64,000 nt of DNA from Periplaneta americana (GCF_040183065.1 NC_091126.1:145292204-145356203); one strand, 5' to 3'. Positions 1-44,576 are shown, numbered from the stretch's first letter. Made by a program: numbers and translations. The notes: generated from the letters alone by a model not told the origin.

Positions 1-132
1 TTATTTAATGATGAATTGAAACTGAGAGATGATGTAATTTTATTGATATACATATATCTGGAAAAAATAAATAGAGTTTCGTTAAGTTCTTGGATCAGCG
101 ACAGGTTAGGGTTGATTTGTTCAGGGTTTTAG

Positions 133-314
133 CACAGTCTACTATATACAGTCACGAAGCTTGAGTTTTGAGGGTGCTAGAAACAATAGACTGTGACGGT
201 ACTATCTTGCATTGCCTGTAATGAGGCCATATTAGCGATCCTAGTGGTGAGCAACTATCTAATGTTTGCATATTTACTACGTATTGAGCTTCGCGACTGT
301 ATATACTAGACTGT
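133..314. mobile_element. MITE with about 28-bp terminal inverted repeats
   Basis: Left end CACAGTCTACTATATACAGT and the reverse complement of the right end CACAGTCTAGTATATACAGT match, continuing through cgaagct. The same 7-8 bases (ggttttag) flank both ends, as expected for a target duplication. No coding potential. Confidence 0.6.
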
Positions 315-564
315 GGTTTTAGTGTGCCTTGCATATTACATATCTTAGTAGATAGATATGCAAATAAATTTTCCCTGGATCGATGAAAGCAGTACTTTCC
401 CCACTTAGTGCAACATAATGGTTGTACCATGGGGCTATGTGATCAGGTGTGAAAACATCTGAGAATGTCATATATATGAAAAGGAAGGTATTTGGGCATG
501 TTGAATGGGCTTATAGTTTCGCAGTGGCCACGTTGTGTCCTTAGAATAGTGTGCTACAATTTTG

Positions 565-745
565 AGGTAGTGGTGGTTCAGTCAACTGTTCGAAAACAGA
601 TTGGAACATCATAAGGCATCACTCACGAGGCAACTAAGCCAGAATATAATGGGGTAGGGTGGCCAGTTCTTTTGCGCCTCCATTGCATACATCGCTTACT
701 AGTAACATATTTCACTATGTATACGAACTGCTGTTCATCCTCTGA
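565..745 (+). repeat. dispersed repeat, copy 1 (other copy at 47297-47460)
   Basis: Shares with 47297-47460 the run tcaactgt, cactcaygaggcaa, taggc/taagccag, ggtagggtggccagttc and tccattgcatacatcgctkact. Non-coding and family unknown; it may be a SINE tail or a MITE interior. Confidence 0.5.
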
Positions 746-974
746 CACGTATCAAGTGAGATGTAGGCCTACTTATAATGGATGTAGACCTATATAGGCC
801 TACATCAATGGGTGAATCTCTCAAATGTAGCATATTTCCAACCTCAAAAATAAAAGTGAAATATTCTCCAAAAAATTTGAAAAAAATTCGAATGAACTTA
901 TTTTAAGATATTCTTTCATTCAAAAATAGTGGTCACATACTTTATCGAGTTCAAATGCTAGATTTTGGGCTCTA

Positions 975-1204
975 GTCGACCTGGTTGGCGAGTTGGTATA
1001 GCGCTGGCCTTCTATGCTCAAGGTTGCGGGTTCGATCCTGGGCCAGGTCGATGGCATTTAAGTGTGCTTAAATGTGACAGGCTCATGTCAGTAGATTTAC
1101 TGGCATGTAAAAGAACTCCTGCGGGAAAAAATTCTGGCACATCTGGCGATGCTGATATAACCTCTGCAGTTGCGAGCGTTGTTAAATAAAACATAACATT
1201 TAAC
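975..1204 (+). mobile_element. tRNA-derived SINE, full length, 13-bp target duplication
   Basis: The head 978-1049 folds like a tRNA: acceptor arm gacctgg / ccaggtc, A box tggcgagttgg and B box ggttcgatcct. The body runs to a gttaaataaaacataaca tail. The flanks attttgggctcta at 962-974 and 1205-1217 are identical, so both ends are well defined. Confidence 0.9.
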
Positions 1205-1217
1205 ATTTTGGGCTCTA

Positions 1218-4004
1218 AAATTTTAAGGTCGAGGAGGCTGACATTGGACAAAATAGCCTACTCTATTTTAGTCTCTAATGATTTGGCAACAGGGTCATAA
1301 CTAAGGTCGTCAGACAGAGTACAAAATTAATACAATTCCTTATCTTTTCCTTGGGGATTATTGTATGTCACTCTTATGTGAAGAGTTATTTGCCCCATTT
1401 GACCCACCGAAGTGGAATGACTGGACCCCCTGTGCTTACTTACAGAGGAAATGTTTACTGAAGTCTGTGTTTTTTTTTTGTCTGAGTTTTTTTGGCTTCT
1501 CTTTTCTTCTTCAGCCTCTCCAGTGTTTGATTTTCTGTATCTTTCCTTTTTGGAGCCATTTTCTAGAAAAAGAATAAAAGTAAAAAAATTCAAAACTGAC
1601 TGGTATGTCATTGGTATTACATAGGCCAGCTGACAGATTGCTAAATCGTACTTCAGTAAATAAAATGCCTAATTACATAGTAAGATGATTGTCAGTGTCC
1701 TGGTAAAGATGTCAGCCTCCTGGTAAAGAAAGCCAGAAGGCTGACTTCCAGAAGATTGACATTTTTCACTATTTTATTTTATTGCTAGGCCATGAATGTA
1801 ATTTTTAAGTTATGTAAGTGGTTTAGAAATATCCGTCTACTATATGATAATTTCAGGGTATATTTCAGAATTTTATATATTATATCTTAGAAGTGGTAGC
1901 TACCAATATATTGACAAAATGTAAGTGAGACATTACTGTTTCTTTCTTTCTGTATTTGTAAGCTCCAAAACTAATGTTAGAAGATGAATCACACTTCCGT
2001 GTTTGATGTTTCTCTCCAGTTGCACATCTGCTTCGGTATTAAGAACCTAAGAAGAAAAAAGTACCTATGAAGCAAAAATATCCCTATATTTTCTTTTCAA
2101 GGAGGTTGACATTTAAAACTCTGAACAAACTTTACAAATATACAAGAAATGTGTAAATGGTGTAAAATATTTTATAGACGTCCTACATTACTCTTTTAAG
2201 TATACATTTTAAAATAGTGGACCAGATAATTAAGAAAAAAATTATAGTGGTGTCAGGAGTCTGAAATTCTTATAAAGAAGTGGGAAAAATAAGCCTACAG
2301 CCATAAAAGATGTGCGAATTTTTTCAGCTTTCCTTTAAAATTAGTTTTTACAGGAGTGGTGTTGGATTTCAAATTAGCAACATTTTAGAGATTCATCCAT
2401 ATCAGCCAGAAGCTTAATCAGATTAGGCCTATTTAAGTACGTGTTTTTTTCTCCCGTAATTTATGTGTAGTGGGTTGGGTCATTGTTTTCTTTCCAGACT
2501 TATGTAACGGTGTTCATTCAGCATCATGTTTATTCCATTCACTTAGAATCCTTGATATAATACTGCTCTGAGATGGTGGCATCCACTCAGAAATCTATTT
2601 TTGTCTACCTTAAGAACAATCCTGCTTTTTGGGTAGAATGGAGGTGTATGGGTTAATATGAAGTAGTTTATCGTGCTGTGAATATACCCTCGAGCTGTGT
2701 TATTACCCACTGCAATGTATCAGTTGCTTACATTTCTAGTGTTATGTCATACAACATGATTTTGTAATTCTCAATTAATGCTCTTTTAAAACATTATTTA
2801 TTTCATTTCATTATTGCTACACCCATGAAACAAAATAAATCTTACAATTTGAAATTATACTTCAGATTTTCTTCAGATTTAGAAAACTATGTTTCCTGTC
2901 ATAATTTTACAAAACTTTCACTCCATCCCATTATCTTCTGACCGTGTTCTGCTAGGAAAAGAGGACTACCTGCACCCCTTCCTTTCTCCTGGTTTACTTA
3001 TTTTGCACAAGCAAGTGCTGTAGCTGTTCTTTATTTTTCTTTTGCGGATACCAGTAGCATCTGCCATTCTCGATTGTATTTTATTAAATTCTTTTATGTA
3101 TTCTGAAACCAAAATTTCATTTCGCATTTCACAATGATTTCTAAAATAAGTGTACACATTACAAACAATTCCCCCAGCCTGAATGTGCATAGTTTTGCTG
3201 CGCAGCTTTGATTTTAAGGATATAGCAAATATTAAAACTAAGAGTATTATAAGCCTATTGCTACCGGTATTTAATGAGCGACATAGCAATGATATAATTC
3301 CTAATAAGAAAGCATACACAAGCAAACCTACGACTACAGCTAGCATGAACAGAATAACAATTCTTAATTTTCTTATTCCATGATTATACATGCGACACTT
3401 GTTTTGTAAGCAAATGCATGTGATGTGCTGAATGGTTTAAACCAGGGGTTCTGAACCGGTATGTGTTGCGCAGTCCCATGGAGTGTGTCGCGAAATTTTG
3501 GAATTGAAAAATAAATTTTATTCCATCCAGAAAATCTCTTTACAACGCATTTTTTATTTACAACGAAGTCTTTGATATGGTACATTTTATTTTTTAAAGA
3601 CTTCAGAAATACATAGGCCTATAAATGGAATGTTCGAATACAAAGTGCTTCAGAATTTGTTTTGTTGATATTCATGATGAAAATGGAGAATTTGGCTAAG
3701 TAGTACAAAGTTCTAATCTTAAACCTTGAAGCTAATGACTGTGTCTCGGTGTTTGCACTTTGCCTTGCTATTGTGAAGTGATAATGTATCTACGTACATA
3801 AGACTTATGTGGCAGGACAAATTATGAGCATGACATGGCGAGTCATTGCAAAACAAAATGTTACAAGTAATCAAAGTACTTTTTTTTTTCCCAGTAAGCT
3901 TTTATTTATTATTGTTCAAAGGACAATGAAAGTATTGTTATCTTGCAAAATTTTCGATTTCGTGACTTCATGGAATATACATTAGGTTTCTCAGAATCGA
4001 TGAT
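1218..4004. other. non-coding stretch, nothing firm
   Basis: AT-rich DNA with no recognised protein or RNA. A 141-codon minus-strand ORF at 2966-3391 has hydrophobic segments but no family match that I know. At 3442 the run caggggttctgaaccgg resembles the 5' terminus of Charlie-type hAT elements; the matching 3' end was not found. Confidence 0.4.
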
Positions 4005-4009
4005 ACAGA

Positions 4010-4345
4010 GTGCATCTGATGCTTAAGCTTTAGGTTCGATGCCTGGCTAGGTCGTGATAGAATTTGTGGTGGACAAAGCAGACATTGCAGAGAGCTTTTC
4101 TCGGTGTGCTCCCATTTCCTTCTATCATTCCACTAACACACTCCACCTTCTCATTTCATTTATCATCTGCAGTAGTTAAAAATAGGCTGTGGTGAAGTTT
4201 CGTGATGGTATAGGTTTCTAATGCTGATATAGGAAGGCCTTGGGACTCGGGTCTGGGGTTCATCAGGTATTCGTCCGAGGATGGGACCTGGCTGTCAGAA
4301 CTAAGGTAGGATGGTCCATCTGTCGGCATCGGATTCACAAAAAAC
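4010..4345 (+). mobile_element. SINE-like repeat (related copy on minus strand at 32610-33010)
   Basis: Begins near a B-box-like ggttcgatgcctggc and shares with the reverse complement of 32610-33010 the runs ccaggtcgtgat/aggtcgtgatag, aatttgtggtggacaaag, ctgatata and gatgggacctggct. The A-box half is poorly preserved. Confidence 0.55.
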
Positions 4346-4580
4346 CACCCAGACCATCTCTCTGACTTGGACAAGCATCACACATATAGAGTACACAATA
4401 GGCCAAAGCAAGCATATGTGCAAAGATCTGTCTCAAGTTTGGCCCTCAAAGAGCCAAGTCGAGCAATCCACAATGCAGGTACAGTACTTTATAAGTTCCA
4501 GAAAGGAGGCAGTGCATATGATCAGAGGACAAACTACCTGGTTCACAGGAGAAAGACTAGTTGAGATAATAACATTAGTT

Positions 4581-5149
4581 ATAACACACACAAGATTGCA
4601 ACCTCATTCAAGAAATTAAATTACAACATCGCATACAGAACAAATAACACTCTACAAAAACATCTCAACACACAAACAATACAAGCAAACAAATACAACC
4701 ATACAGGTGTATACAAACTCAAATGTAACACTTGCAACAACTTCTAAATAGGACAGACAGGCAGAGCATTTCAAACACGTTACAAAGAGCACATCACAAA
4801 TGCTAACAACACCTACAGAGACATCAACACAGACATGGAAATATTACACATTCAACCAAAAAGCCAGAAGCTAAACACACTGGAACAGTATGAAATATAC
4901 AGACACACAAAAACACACCCCAATGAAATTCTCAACACAAAACTCAATTTCAGAACACACACACTCTTTGACTCCACTTTACACCACACAAACATACCCT
5001 CACAGGAAACAAAACAAGAGGCGCCAAGACCAGCAACGACCAGTTCTGAAGATGACCCATAAAAGGTCGAAACATGTAAACAAGGTACGTTAGAATTTAA
5101 CACAAGAAAGTCTTATCATACATATTCCAAAGTTGTGTAATCAAGATGT
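4581..5149 (+). mobile_element. 5'-truncated Penelope-like retroelement with GIY-YIG domain remnant
   Basis: Flanked by the 12-bp duplication ataacattagtt (4569-4580 and 5150-5161). Translation shows GVYKLKCNTCNNF, stop, IGQTGRAFQTRYKEH, the GIY-YIG endonuclease signature of PLEs; one in-frame stop replaces the Tyr of the YIG triad. Downstream are LEQYEIYRHTKTHP and LNFRTHTLFD, the typical C-terminal tail. The reverse transcriptase domain is absent. The 3' end holds a hammerhead-like motif. Confidence 0.8.
5039..5086 (+). ncRNA. hammerhead-ribozyme-like motif in PLE copy 1
   Basis: Order seen: stem I strand ACC-A-GTT, core CTGAAGA, T, stem II GACC/GGTC with a 7-nt loop, core GAA, self-complementary ACATGT (stem III), A at the cleavage position, then AAC-AA-GGT closing stem I. 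One extra base sits between CTGAAGA and stem II. Hammerheads in PLEs are established knowledge; activity here is inferred. Confidence 0.6.
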
Positions 5150-5599
5150 ATAACATTAGTTTGTTTCATTGTATGTCTGATCATGCACACTACCTTTTTT
5201 TCTGGGACTGATAAAGTATCTGTGCGACAAAACTTTTTTCTAAGATTGTACAATCTATCCATATACCCCTATATCATTTGGTTTTTCCTTTAAACTATTG
5301 CATAGGCTGGTTAAGTTCACATGTGGAGTTAAAAGGCGTGAATAATTAAAAGTCTTTATTGTACAAAAATTATAATGCACAAGAATATGAATTGTGTACT
5401 ATTTAAAGTAATTGAAACAATTTTTATTTTACCTTACTTAGTCAAGTTCAGTGTGCGCATCATATGTTGGCATGGCACACTTTGAAATTATACAAGATTT
5501 CTAGCCATACAGAAAACAGCAGCTGATGAACAAGTAGTTCATGTGCCCCACGTGTGCAGTTCAATTCATCGTAGTTTTGGTGGCTAAGATGGCATGTAA

Positions 5600-5790
5600 A
5601 TTGTCCTTTACATAGAAGCAGAGAAAATGAACGAACATGAGATCAAGGCACCATAGAGGCTATACTAGGGGGCCCATTCAGCTTAGCCATCTGCCAGGAT
5701 ATTAGATGTTTAAGAGGGAGATCGTGGATGTGAGATGGTGCTCCATCTTGCTGCAAAACAGCATTGGGTTTGTTTTCCATAAACTGGCAA
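5600..5790 (-). pseudogene. mariner-type transposase fragment
   Basis: The minus strand reads NAVLQQDGAPSHIH, the second-Asp region of Tc1/mariner transposases, followed by degraded sequence. It resembles the better kept copy at 33471-34640. Under 200 bp, no ends seen. Confidence 0.55.
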
Positions 5791-5984
5791 TAGCTATAGC
5801 TATAGCTCTAACATAATGCAGTACAGAATATTATCATTATTAGAGATACTATTAAGAATGTTAATACGCATGTAATACTATTAATATTTATAATAAGGAA
5901 TAATAATCCATTTAATAATATTATTAATAATTATATTATGTGACATTTATTCTTAAATAACGTAAATAGAACACAATGATTTTT

Positions 5985-7490
5985 GCCTGTCTTCTAGGCT
6001 TCGTCATTGCATGCTTTTTCCAAGGACAGCGATTCTGTCTTAAACCTAAGTTACGAGCTTTTGTACAATATTGCAACCTCATGTCACCGCTTTTCAAGTG
6101 GTGAATTTATCAAGTCATGCATTATGAAGACTGCAAGAAAGATGTCACCAATCGAAGCTAAACAGTATGAAATCATAAACTTGTCCAGAAAGACAGTTGC
6201 GAGCCACATCTAGGATCTGGGTGAAATGTAGAAAATCAACTAAAAAGATTATGTAATCGGCTCTTTAGTTTTTCCCCAACTATTGATGAAAGCAACGACA
6301 TAACAGATGTAGCATGACTTGTAGTTTTCAATTGTGGTATCGATCATGAACTCAAAGTTACTCAAGAATTTTTCGAGCTTGTTCCACTGAAAGACAATAA
6401 CAAATGGTCAAGTTATATTTAAGGATATTGAAGACTGTATTGAGCGGATAGCATTGCCTTGGAACAAACTTGTATCAATTACTGCTGCATCCATGATTGG
6501 TGCGCATATGGGTTTCATCAGACATTTAAAAAAGAAATTGACATCTGTTAATCCTAATCATATGTTTGTTAATTTCCACTGTATTGTACATCAAAAGGCA
6601 CTCTGCACAAAATCATGCAAATGAACCATGTAATGGAGGTGGTGCTGAAAATTGTAAATTTTATTAGGAGAAAAGGTTTGAATCACAGTCAATTCAGGGA
6701 ACTTCTTCACTCCATTCATTTTGGATACTATGGTATCTCCTATTATTCTGAAGTAAGGTGGTTAAGCTGGGCCAAAACACTCCAAAGTTTTTTTTGAGCT
6801 TCGAGAATATATTGCTGAATTTGTATTGAGTAAAGGCAAGGAATTTCCTGAACTGCATAACATAAAGTGGCTCAGCAATCTAGCATCCTTGGTAGATGTT
6901 ACTCAGCATCTCAATATTCTTAATTTAAGGCTTCAGGGTGCAATCTTTTGATCACTGAAATGTGTGATGCTATCAGTGCATTCAAAGGAGAACTTTCATT
7001 GTTGCAATCCCAAATTGCAAGAGGTGACTTGCGTCATTTTCCGTCATTGAAGTCACTTAATACAGAAATAGATGACAAAATGTGTAGTGATATTTAGGAG
7101 GAGCTGATAAGAGAATTTGAGAGTAGATACATAGATTTTAGTAAGTTACAAACTCAATTTGCCCTGTTCACTACACCTTTTTCTGTGAACCCTGAAGATG
7201 TCACGTAATTTACAATTTGAACTTCTAGATGATACAATATTAAAATATGTCTACCAAGAACTGAATATCGCTGCTTTCTACAGATGACTTAACCCATCTC
7301 GGTTTTCCGACATAAATTTGCAGCGTATGTACTATTAATGTTTGCTTGCGAACAGTTCTTCTCTGCAATGAAGCGTATGAAGCCAAGACTGAGGGCAAAC
7401 ATAAAGGATACAAGATTAAAAGCTGTTTTGCAGCTTGCAGCTTCAAAATCTCTTAATTCAAATATTGCAAAAAATACTTGAAACGAAAAA
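5985..7490 (+). pseudogene. dead hAT transposase (GTF2IRD2-like)
   Basis: Several reading frames together give KDIEDCIERIALPWNKLVSI, then VNPNHMFVNFHCIVHQKALC, NFIRRKGLNHSQFRELLHSI, SEVRWLSWAKTLQSFFE and LASLVDVTQHLNILNLRLQG. This order is that of the hAT-derived transposases related to vertebrate GTF2IRD2. Many stops and frameshifts are present, so no product is expected. The terminal dimerisation motif is barely visible near 7330-7460. Ends not found. Confidence 0.75.
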
Positions 7491-7945
7491 GTCCCCTTCT
7501 TCCAGAGAATAAGTTCTCAAGATAAGCTACACTGGTCTCGTTATATCATTTGAAGAGATTAAAAAATTGTTTCATTAATAGAATACTTATGTTTGAAGTG
7601 TCCATGAAAGTAAAAGTTTGTATGATACTCTATTAAAATCAAGACAAAGAGAAAAAATTGTCATGAATCGTTTTAGTTAAACAAATATGTTATATAATAT
7701 CACATTATTTCAATAAATTTTATTTAAGCAGTGTGCAAACCATAGGCTAATAAATATATATTTACTGTGATCCAATAAGAATTATTGATATTATTATATT
7801 TTGTTGATAAAAACATTAGATTTTTGTACCTCCTTAATTTCGTTTCCCAAAAAGATTCAATTAATTTTTTTAAGTAATAATATTGTGTTAAAACTACATG
7901 CTGTAGGTACTGTATATTTTTCGAAATACAATATATATATACCAG

Positions 7946-7978
<33 letters not shown>

Positions 7979-8916
7979 TTCGAAAAATAAATTAATTATT
8001 GTACACACACGGACTAGTTTAAACTGGTTTATTTCTGCTACTATGATACTGCAAATAAATCAAATGGGACACAATTTGTTTACTTACTGAGATTCTTTCA
8101 ATAATGAAATTATTCGTAAACTCTGACATGTATGGTGCACCACCATATTTGTTCAGTCCTTTCTCACTAAACTCATCCCTCCAACATACTCGACATGACA
8201 CGAGATATGTAAACAGTCCTTATGGATAGCACACTTCATGAGGTAGCTCATGTCCTTGCCACTACTGCATTAGACGATTTAATTTTTGGCATTACACAGT
8301 ACAAGTTTGTCTGTGACTTAGATGCTGAAGGACAAACTGGTTTGTAGTCAAGTAGATGTTATGCTGCTATTTCGGTGAAAGTTGGAATTTTAGGATAGAA
8401 TAAAAATGGGTGGCTTGCAGGTATTTCCATATTGTCATTCATTGCTGGACTTTCCGAATGTGGGGAAAAAGAAATGATTGTTATCCATCTTGCTAGAAAT
8501 GTAAGCAGTATAGACTGTCAAGTAAAAGAGTGGAATTACGAAAAAGATTGAAGAAGTAGTGAATAAAAAGTTAAAAATAATTACAAAAATAATGCAAAAA
8601 TAAATTAAGAAAGTACATGAAATTAGGCACAAATGTCGAAATAGGCATTTTAGGCACTATAAAATTTCTTTATTTAGACATACTGTTTATCCATGAAAAC
8701 CTAAATATTAAATCTCAAGCCTATATGTATCACGGGGTTGGGGGGGGGGGGATTTTTGCCTAAATTCCACTGTCTAAATATGAGCGTGGTTTGTGAGATA
8801 AGTTCGTGGCTAAATACATGGGATCATTTGAAAATTAGTTGCAACACTTTACATAAGAACAAAAATTATTCACAATTATACATCTTGATTACACAATTTT
8901 TAACACTGTATCATTT
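7491..8916. other. non-coding AT-rich stretch with (TA)n
   Basis: Contains a (TA)n run at about 7930-7974 and an oligo-G run at about 8739-8750. No gene or repeat family recognised. Confidence 0.4.
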
Positions 8917-9290
8917 CGGAATATGTATTATATGTCTTTCTCGTGTTAAATTGTATCGTACCTGGTTAACATGTTTCGATCTGTTATGGGAAATTCTACA
9001 CATCCAATCAAAAAGCCAGAAACTAAACACACTAGAACAATACGAAATATACAGACACACAAAAACACATCCAAATGAAATTCTCAATACACAACTCAAT
9101 TTCAGAACACACACACTCTTTGATCCACATTACACTACACAAACACACCCCCACAGGAAACAAAACAAAAGGCACCAAGACTAGCAACAACCCGTTCTGA
9201 AGAAGGCCCATAACAGTCCGAAACATGTAAACCAGGTACGATAGAATTTAACACGAGAAAGACTTATAATACATATTCCGAAGTTTCACA
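8917..9290 (+). mobile_element. Penelope-like element 3' fragment with inverted terminal copy
   Basis: 8917-8990 is the reverse complement of the element's own 3' end at about 9217-9288 (tacatattccgaa, tttaacacgagaaag, gtacgat). Between them 8994-9216 encodes SQKLNTLEQYEIYRHTKTHP, then LNFRTHTLF as in copy 1. This snap-back layout recurs at 19356-19745. No RT domain. Confidence 0.75.
9190..9236 (+). ncRNA. hammerhead-like motif in PLE copy 2 (degraded)
   Basis: GTT-CTGAAGA, then A, stem II GGCC/GTCC (one mismatch), GAA, ACATGT, and AAACCAGGT. The core boxes CTGAAGA and GAAAC are intact and stem II is damaged, as expected for a decayed copy. Confidence 0.45.
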
Positions 9291-9384
9291 GTTGTTGTAA
9301 TCACAGATCTTAAAAGTAGGGTAACCTCCTCTAGTACCATGTACTTATCGTCATACCTTTGGCAGGTGATGAATGTCATCCGCT

Positions 9385-9690
9385 TAAAATTCAGAAACTC
9401 TTATAATGGCCTATTTTTAAACCTTATCCCTCTCAGTTGTTCTTTCGTCTTAGGAAAAAGGTCATAATTGCAGAAACTCGTATCCGGATAATAAGGAGGA
9501 TGCTTTAGAATTTCCCAGTTCAATCTGTTAAGTAAGTTAACCAATTGGGCAGCCATGTGACTATGAGCATCGTTGTGAAGCACAGTGGAATGAGTATTCA
9601 AGAGATTTTGGCGCTTCTGGCTCATTGCTCGTTGTAAATTGTATTCCAAAAAGTGACTGTAATATGCAGCATCCACACGCATTTAAATTG
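9385..9690 (-). pseudogene. mariner transposase C-terminal fragment
   Basis: The minus frame gives SQKRQNLLNTHSTVLHNDAH, then LNWEILKHPPYYPDTSFCNY and DLFPKTKEQLRGIRF. The HNDAH and HPPY.PD blocks are the second and third catalytic regions of mariner transposases; the final motif is altered. 93 codons remain open. Confidence 0.7.
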
Positions 9691-10282
9691 GAACAGAATG
9701 AGTGATTAATAAACCTTCATAATCATAAAAAAAGAAATAATAATTTTGAGAGGGTCCAACTCTTGTGTATCTTTTTTTGGCATTAGGTTTTTGCAGGTGA
9801 CAGTCTTATTATTATGACTGCATATAGAATATAAATTAAATTATTGCTTTATAACTTACAGATAACACACATCACATACCTCTTCATCTCATACTACCAG
9901 CATACATTGGTCACCACTAGGGGAGCTTCATTACTAGCAATGTTGCCACTAATTTTCAAATAACCTGTGTATTTCCCCATTAATATTTGCCAAAAATTTT
10001 TACTTTGTTTTGATGAAGTCACTCTCTGCCCTGACATATTTGCGGTCGATTTTTAGGAGCAGTTTCTCAGGATTTTCAGAACTGACAGATAGTAGCCTAC
10101 ACTGTTGTAACTGTAGTGTGTGTTGTGACCGCATATGGTATACATTTTTCTTTGGCGAAGGTCACTGCCTTTACATTTTTCCTGATACAACCTTCTCCTT
10201 TTTCTTGCTGAAGAAACTGGTGGTGATTTACAAACTTTATAGTAATGATGCTGACATGAATCAAGAACGTTGGTTATTGGTT

Positions 10283-10805
10283 ACTTACTTACTTACTTAC
10301 TTACTTAAGTCTTTTAAGGAACTTGGAGGTTCATTGCCACCCTCACATAAGCCCACCATCAGTCCTTATCCTGTGCAAGATTAATCCAGTCTCTATCATA
10401 TCCCACCTTCCTCAAATCCACTTTTAATATTATCCTCCCATCTACGTCTCAGCCTCCCCAAAGGTCTTTTTTCCTTCTGCGTCTCAACTAACACACTATA
10501 TGCATTTCTGGATTTGCCCATACTTGCTACATGCCCTGCCCATGTCAAACGTCAGGATTTAATATTCCTAATTATGTCAGGTGAAGAATACAATGCGTGC
10601 AGTTCTGCATTGTGTGAAGAATACAATGTGTGCAGTTCTGCGTTGTGTAACTTTCTCTGTTCTCCTGTAATTTCATCTCTCTTAGCCCCAAAATTTTTCC
10701 TCAGAATCTTATTCTCAAACACCTTTAATCTCTGTTCCTCTCTCGAAGTGAGAGTCCAAGTTTCACAACCATACAGAACAACCGGTAATATATTTGTTTT
10801 ATAAA
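10283..10805 (-). mobile_element. non-LTR retrotransposon 3' end (LINE-A family)
   Basis: The minus strand encodes LPVVLYGCETWTLTSREEQR, then KILRKNFGAKRDEITGE and the downstream KSR..RWAGHV region with frameshifts. It ends in an (ACTT)n tail on the + strand, i.e. (AAGT)n in element orientation. Other copies: 25138-25998, 36080-37220 (split) and 53058-53711. It is 5'-truncated within the post-RT region. A 34-bp piece (gaagaatacaatgyrtgcagttctg) is duplicated at 10578-10640. Confidence 0.75.
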
Positions 10806-11464
10806 AAACAAGTGATAAAAACAAAGAAATGCTAGGGGAGCGATAAAAATAAACAAATGCTAGGGAAGTGATAAAATTGTGCGATAAGCAGCCATGATTG
10901 ATTGCAAGACGTTCTTTCATACTGTTTTATTAGTCAAAAGTAGTTTGACGTAGTAAAAATGTTAATAGTCACAGAAAACAGTCAAGACTTTGCTGAGAGA
11001 GTCTATGATTATTTGGCAGTCTTTATACATCGTCATAAATAACAATTCAGATATGTCTGGGACGTGTTGTTTAACAGTGGAATGTATATTTTATTTGTAT
11101 TGAAGAGTATGGTATGAGATAGTGTACCTTTTTTTTTTTGTATTCCTCAGTAGAAAGAAGAATTTTATTGCTTTGTACTGCTCCTCTCTTGTTGCTTTCA
11201 TTTTGTTATATGTAAAGTCTACATTAAACAGTAGTGCTATTATGCAAAGGCAGCAACCTACAAGTGTTATATATGAAAGCCCTGTTGTTCAAGTATACAA
11301 GTTACGAAAACAGCCTGTATCTTTAAAGGAATTTTATTAACATATCAGTCTCAGTACTTATTGATCAGCTCAGATAGACCTATTTCACTTTTGCATCTCA
11401 CTGGAGTGTCACAATGAGACCAGTTCAGTTCAAATGATTGAAACATGATGTTTGTCATTTTCAG

Positions 11465-43605
<32,141 letters not shown>

Positions 43606-44570
43606 AAAGTATTCTAAGTTTTAACGTCATTTTGGTGAAAGGCAGTTTTGTACTTTTACAACATACATATATAGATTTTCTTAAGTATTCAGAGTGTATG
43701 TAAAATTGAACTTGTTATATTTCTGACATAAAGGGAGTTGGGCAGTTACAAATTACAGAAAGTGTCTCATATAAAATTCGAGGTGAGATGGAATTAATGT
43801 GACCACTATGGTCTTAAAGTATACTTTACTTCATAAATAGTAGTCTTCTGTCAATTATGGAAGCTGTTACAAAGTGACCTTGTGCAATTTATATAAAAGG
43901 AACGCGTACAAAAACAATTTTTATATACTCCTGTTTCCCATCACATATCAGTGGTTGCTTAGGAAGTTTTATTATAAAACTAGTTCTGTATTTCCATTCA
44001 GTTGCACTTACTATGCATTAGTATCCAATGCTGATGACATATTTGTACTTTAATGAATGATGAAAATATCACAGGATATTGCAGAACTGTGCCTATTTGT
44101 ACGATGACTTTTGCAGTAGATGAATTACTTGTGATGCAAGAAAATGATGGCATGGTCACAAGTATGTGATGTAATATTGAGAGCATGTGGATGAGAACGT
44201 GAACATTAAGTTTAAACATATTTTGATAATTCCTGTGATATAGTTTGTACACAATTAATTGGCAAGGGTAATTTGGAAGGTGACACTTCTTACCCACTGC
44301 ATGAAAATTGTATTTTCCTGTACAGCAGAGAATGCTGAACGTAACAGTCCCAAGAACTTGTAGTTAAACATCTGTCAATTATTCATTTATAGTTTCCCCT
44401 AAGATCTTATCTTTTCAGTCATTCCAGCAGGACAGTCTTGTGTGTCTAATTTAGCTAAGTCTGAGTTCTGTGTTTGTTGAATTTATATTTTATTTTTCAT
44501 AGACTAGGTGGAAGATAATAATATGCATTTATAGTTAATTGGTAAAAGATGGAAAAACTACAATGATTAC

Positions 44571-44576
44571 ATTAAA
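44571..44576 (+). promoter_or_regulatory. possible ScpX polyadenylation signal (ATTAAA)
   Basis: First plausible variant poly(A) hexamer that I noticed after the stop codon, followed within 40 bases by a T/GT-rich run (ttgttttgtctttt). It would imply a 3' UTR of about 1 kb. This is a weak motif-only call; no canonical AATAAA was noticed nearer. Confidence 0.25.

Larger units (their letters stand above)
4474..5250. mobile_element. MITE split by a Penelope-like element
   Basis: The outer parts 4474-4580 and 5150-5250 match the MITE at 39048-39246: tccagaaaggaggcagtg, gatcagaggac, ctggttcaca, gactagttg on the left and ttgtttcattgtatg, gacaaaactttttt, aagattgtac on the right. The inner 4581-5149 is a PLE fragment. 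Confidence 0.75.

Noticed and set aside
978..1049. Functional tRNA gene
   Set aside because: tRNA-like fold is the head of a SINE with a target duplication around the whole element; the anticodon arm is poor.
3442..3500. 5' end of a Charlie-like hAT joined to the transposase at 5985-7490
   Set aside because: The start caggggttctgaacc fits, but no matching 3' end or target duplication was found.
10818..10872. Short tandem aaatgctaggg.agygataaaa repeat
   Set aside because: Two units of about 30 bp only; too small to interpret.
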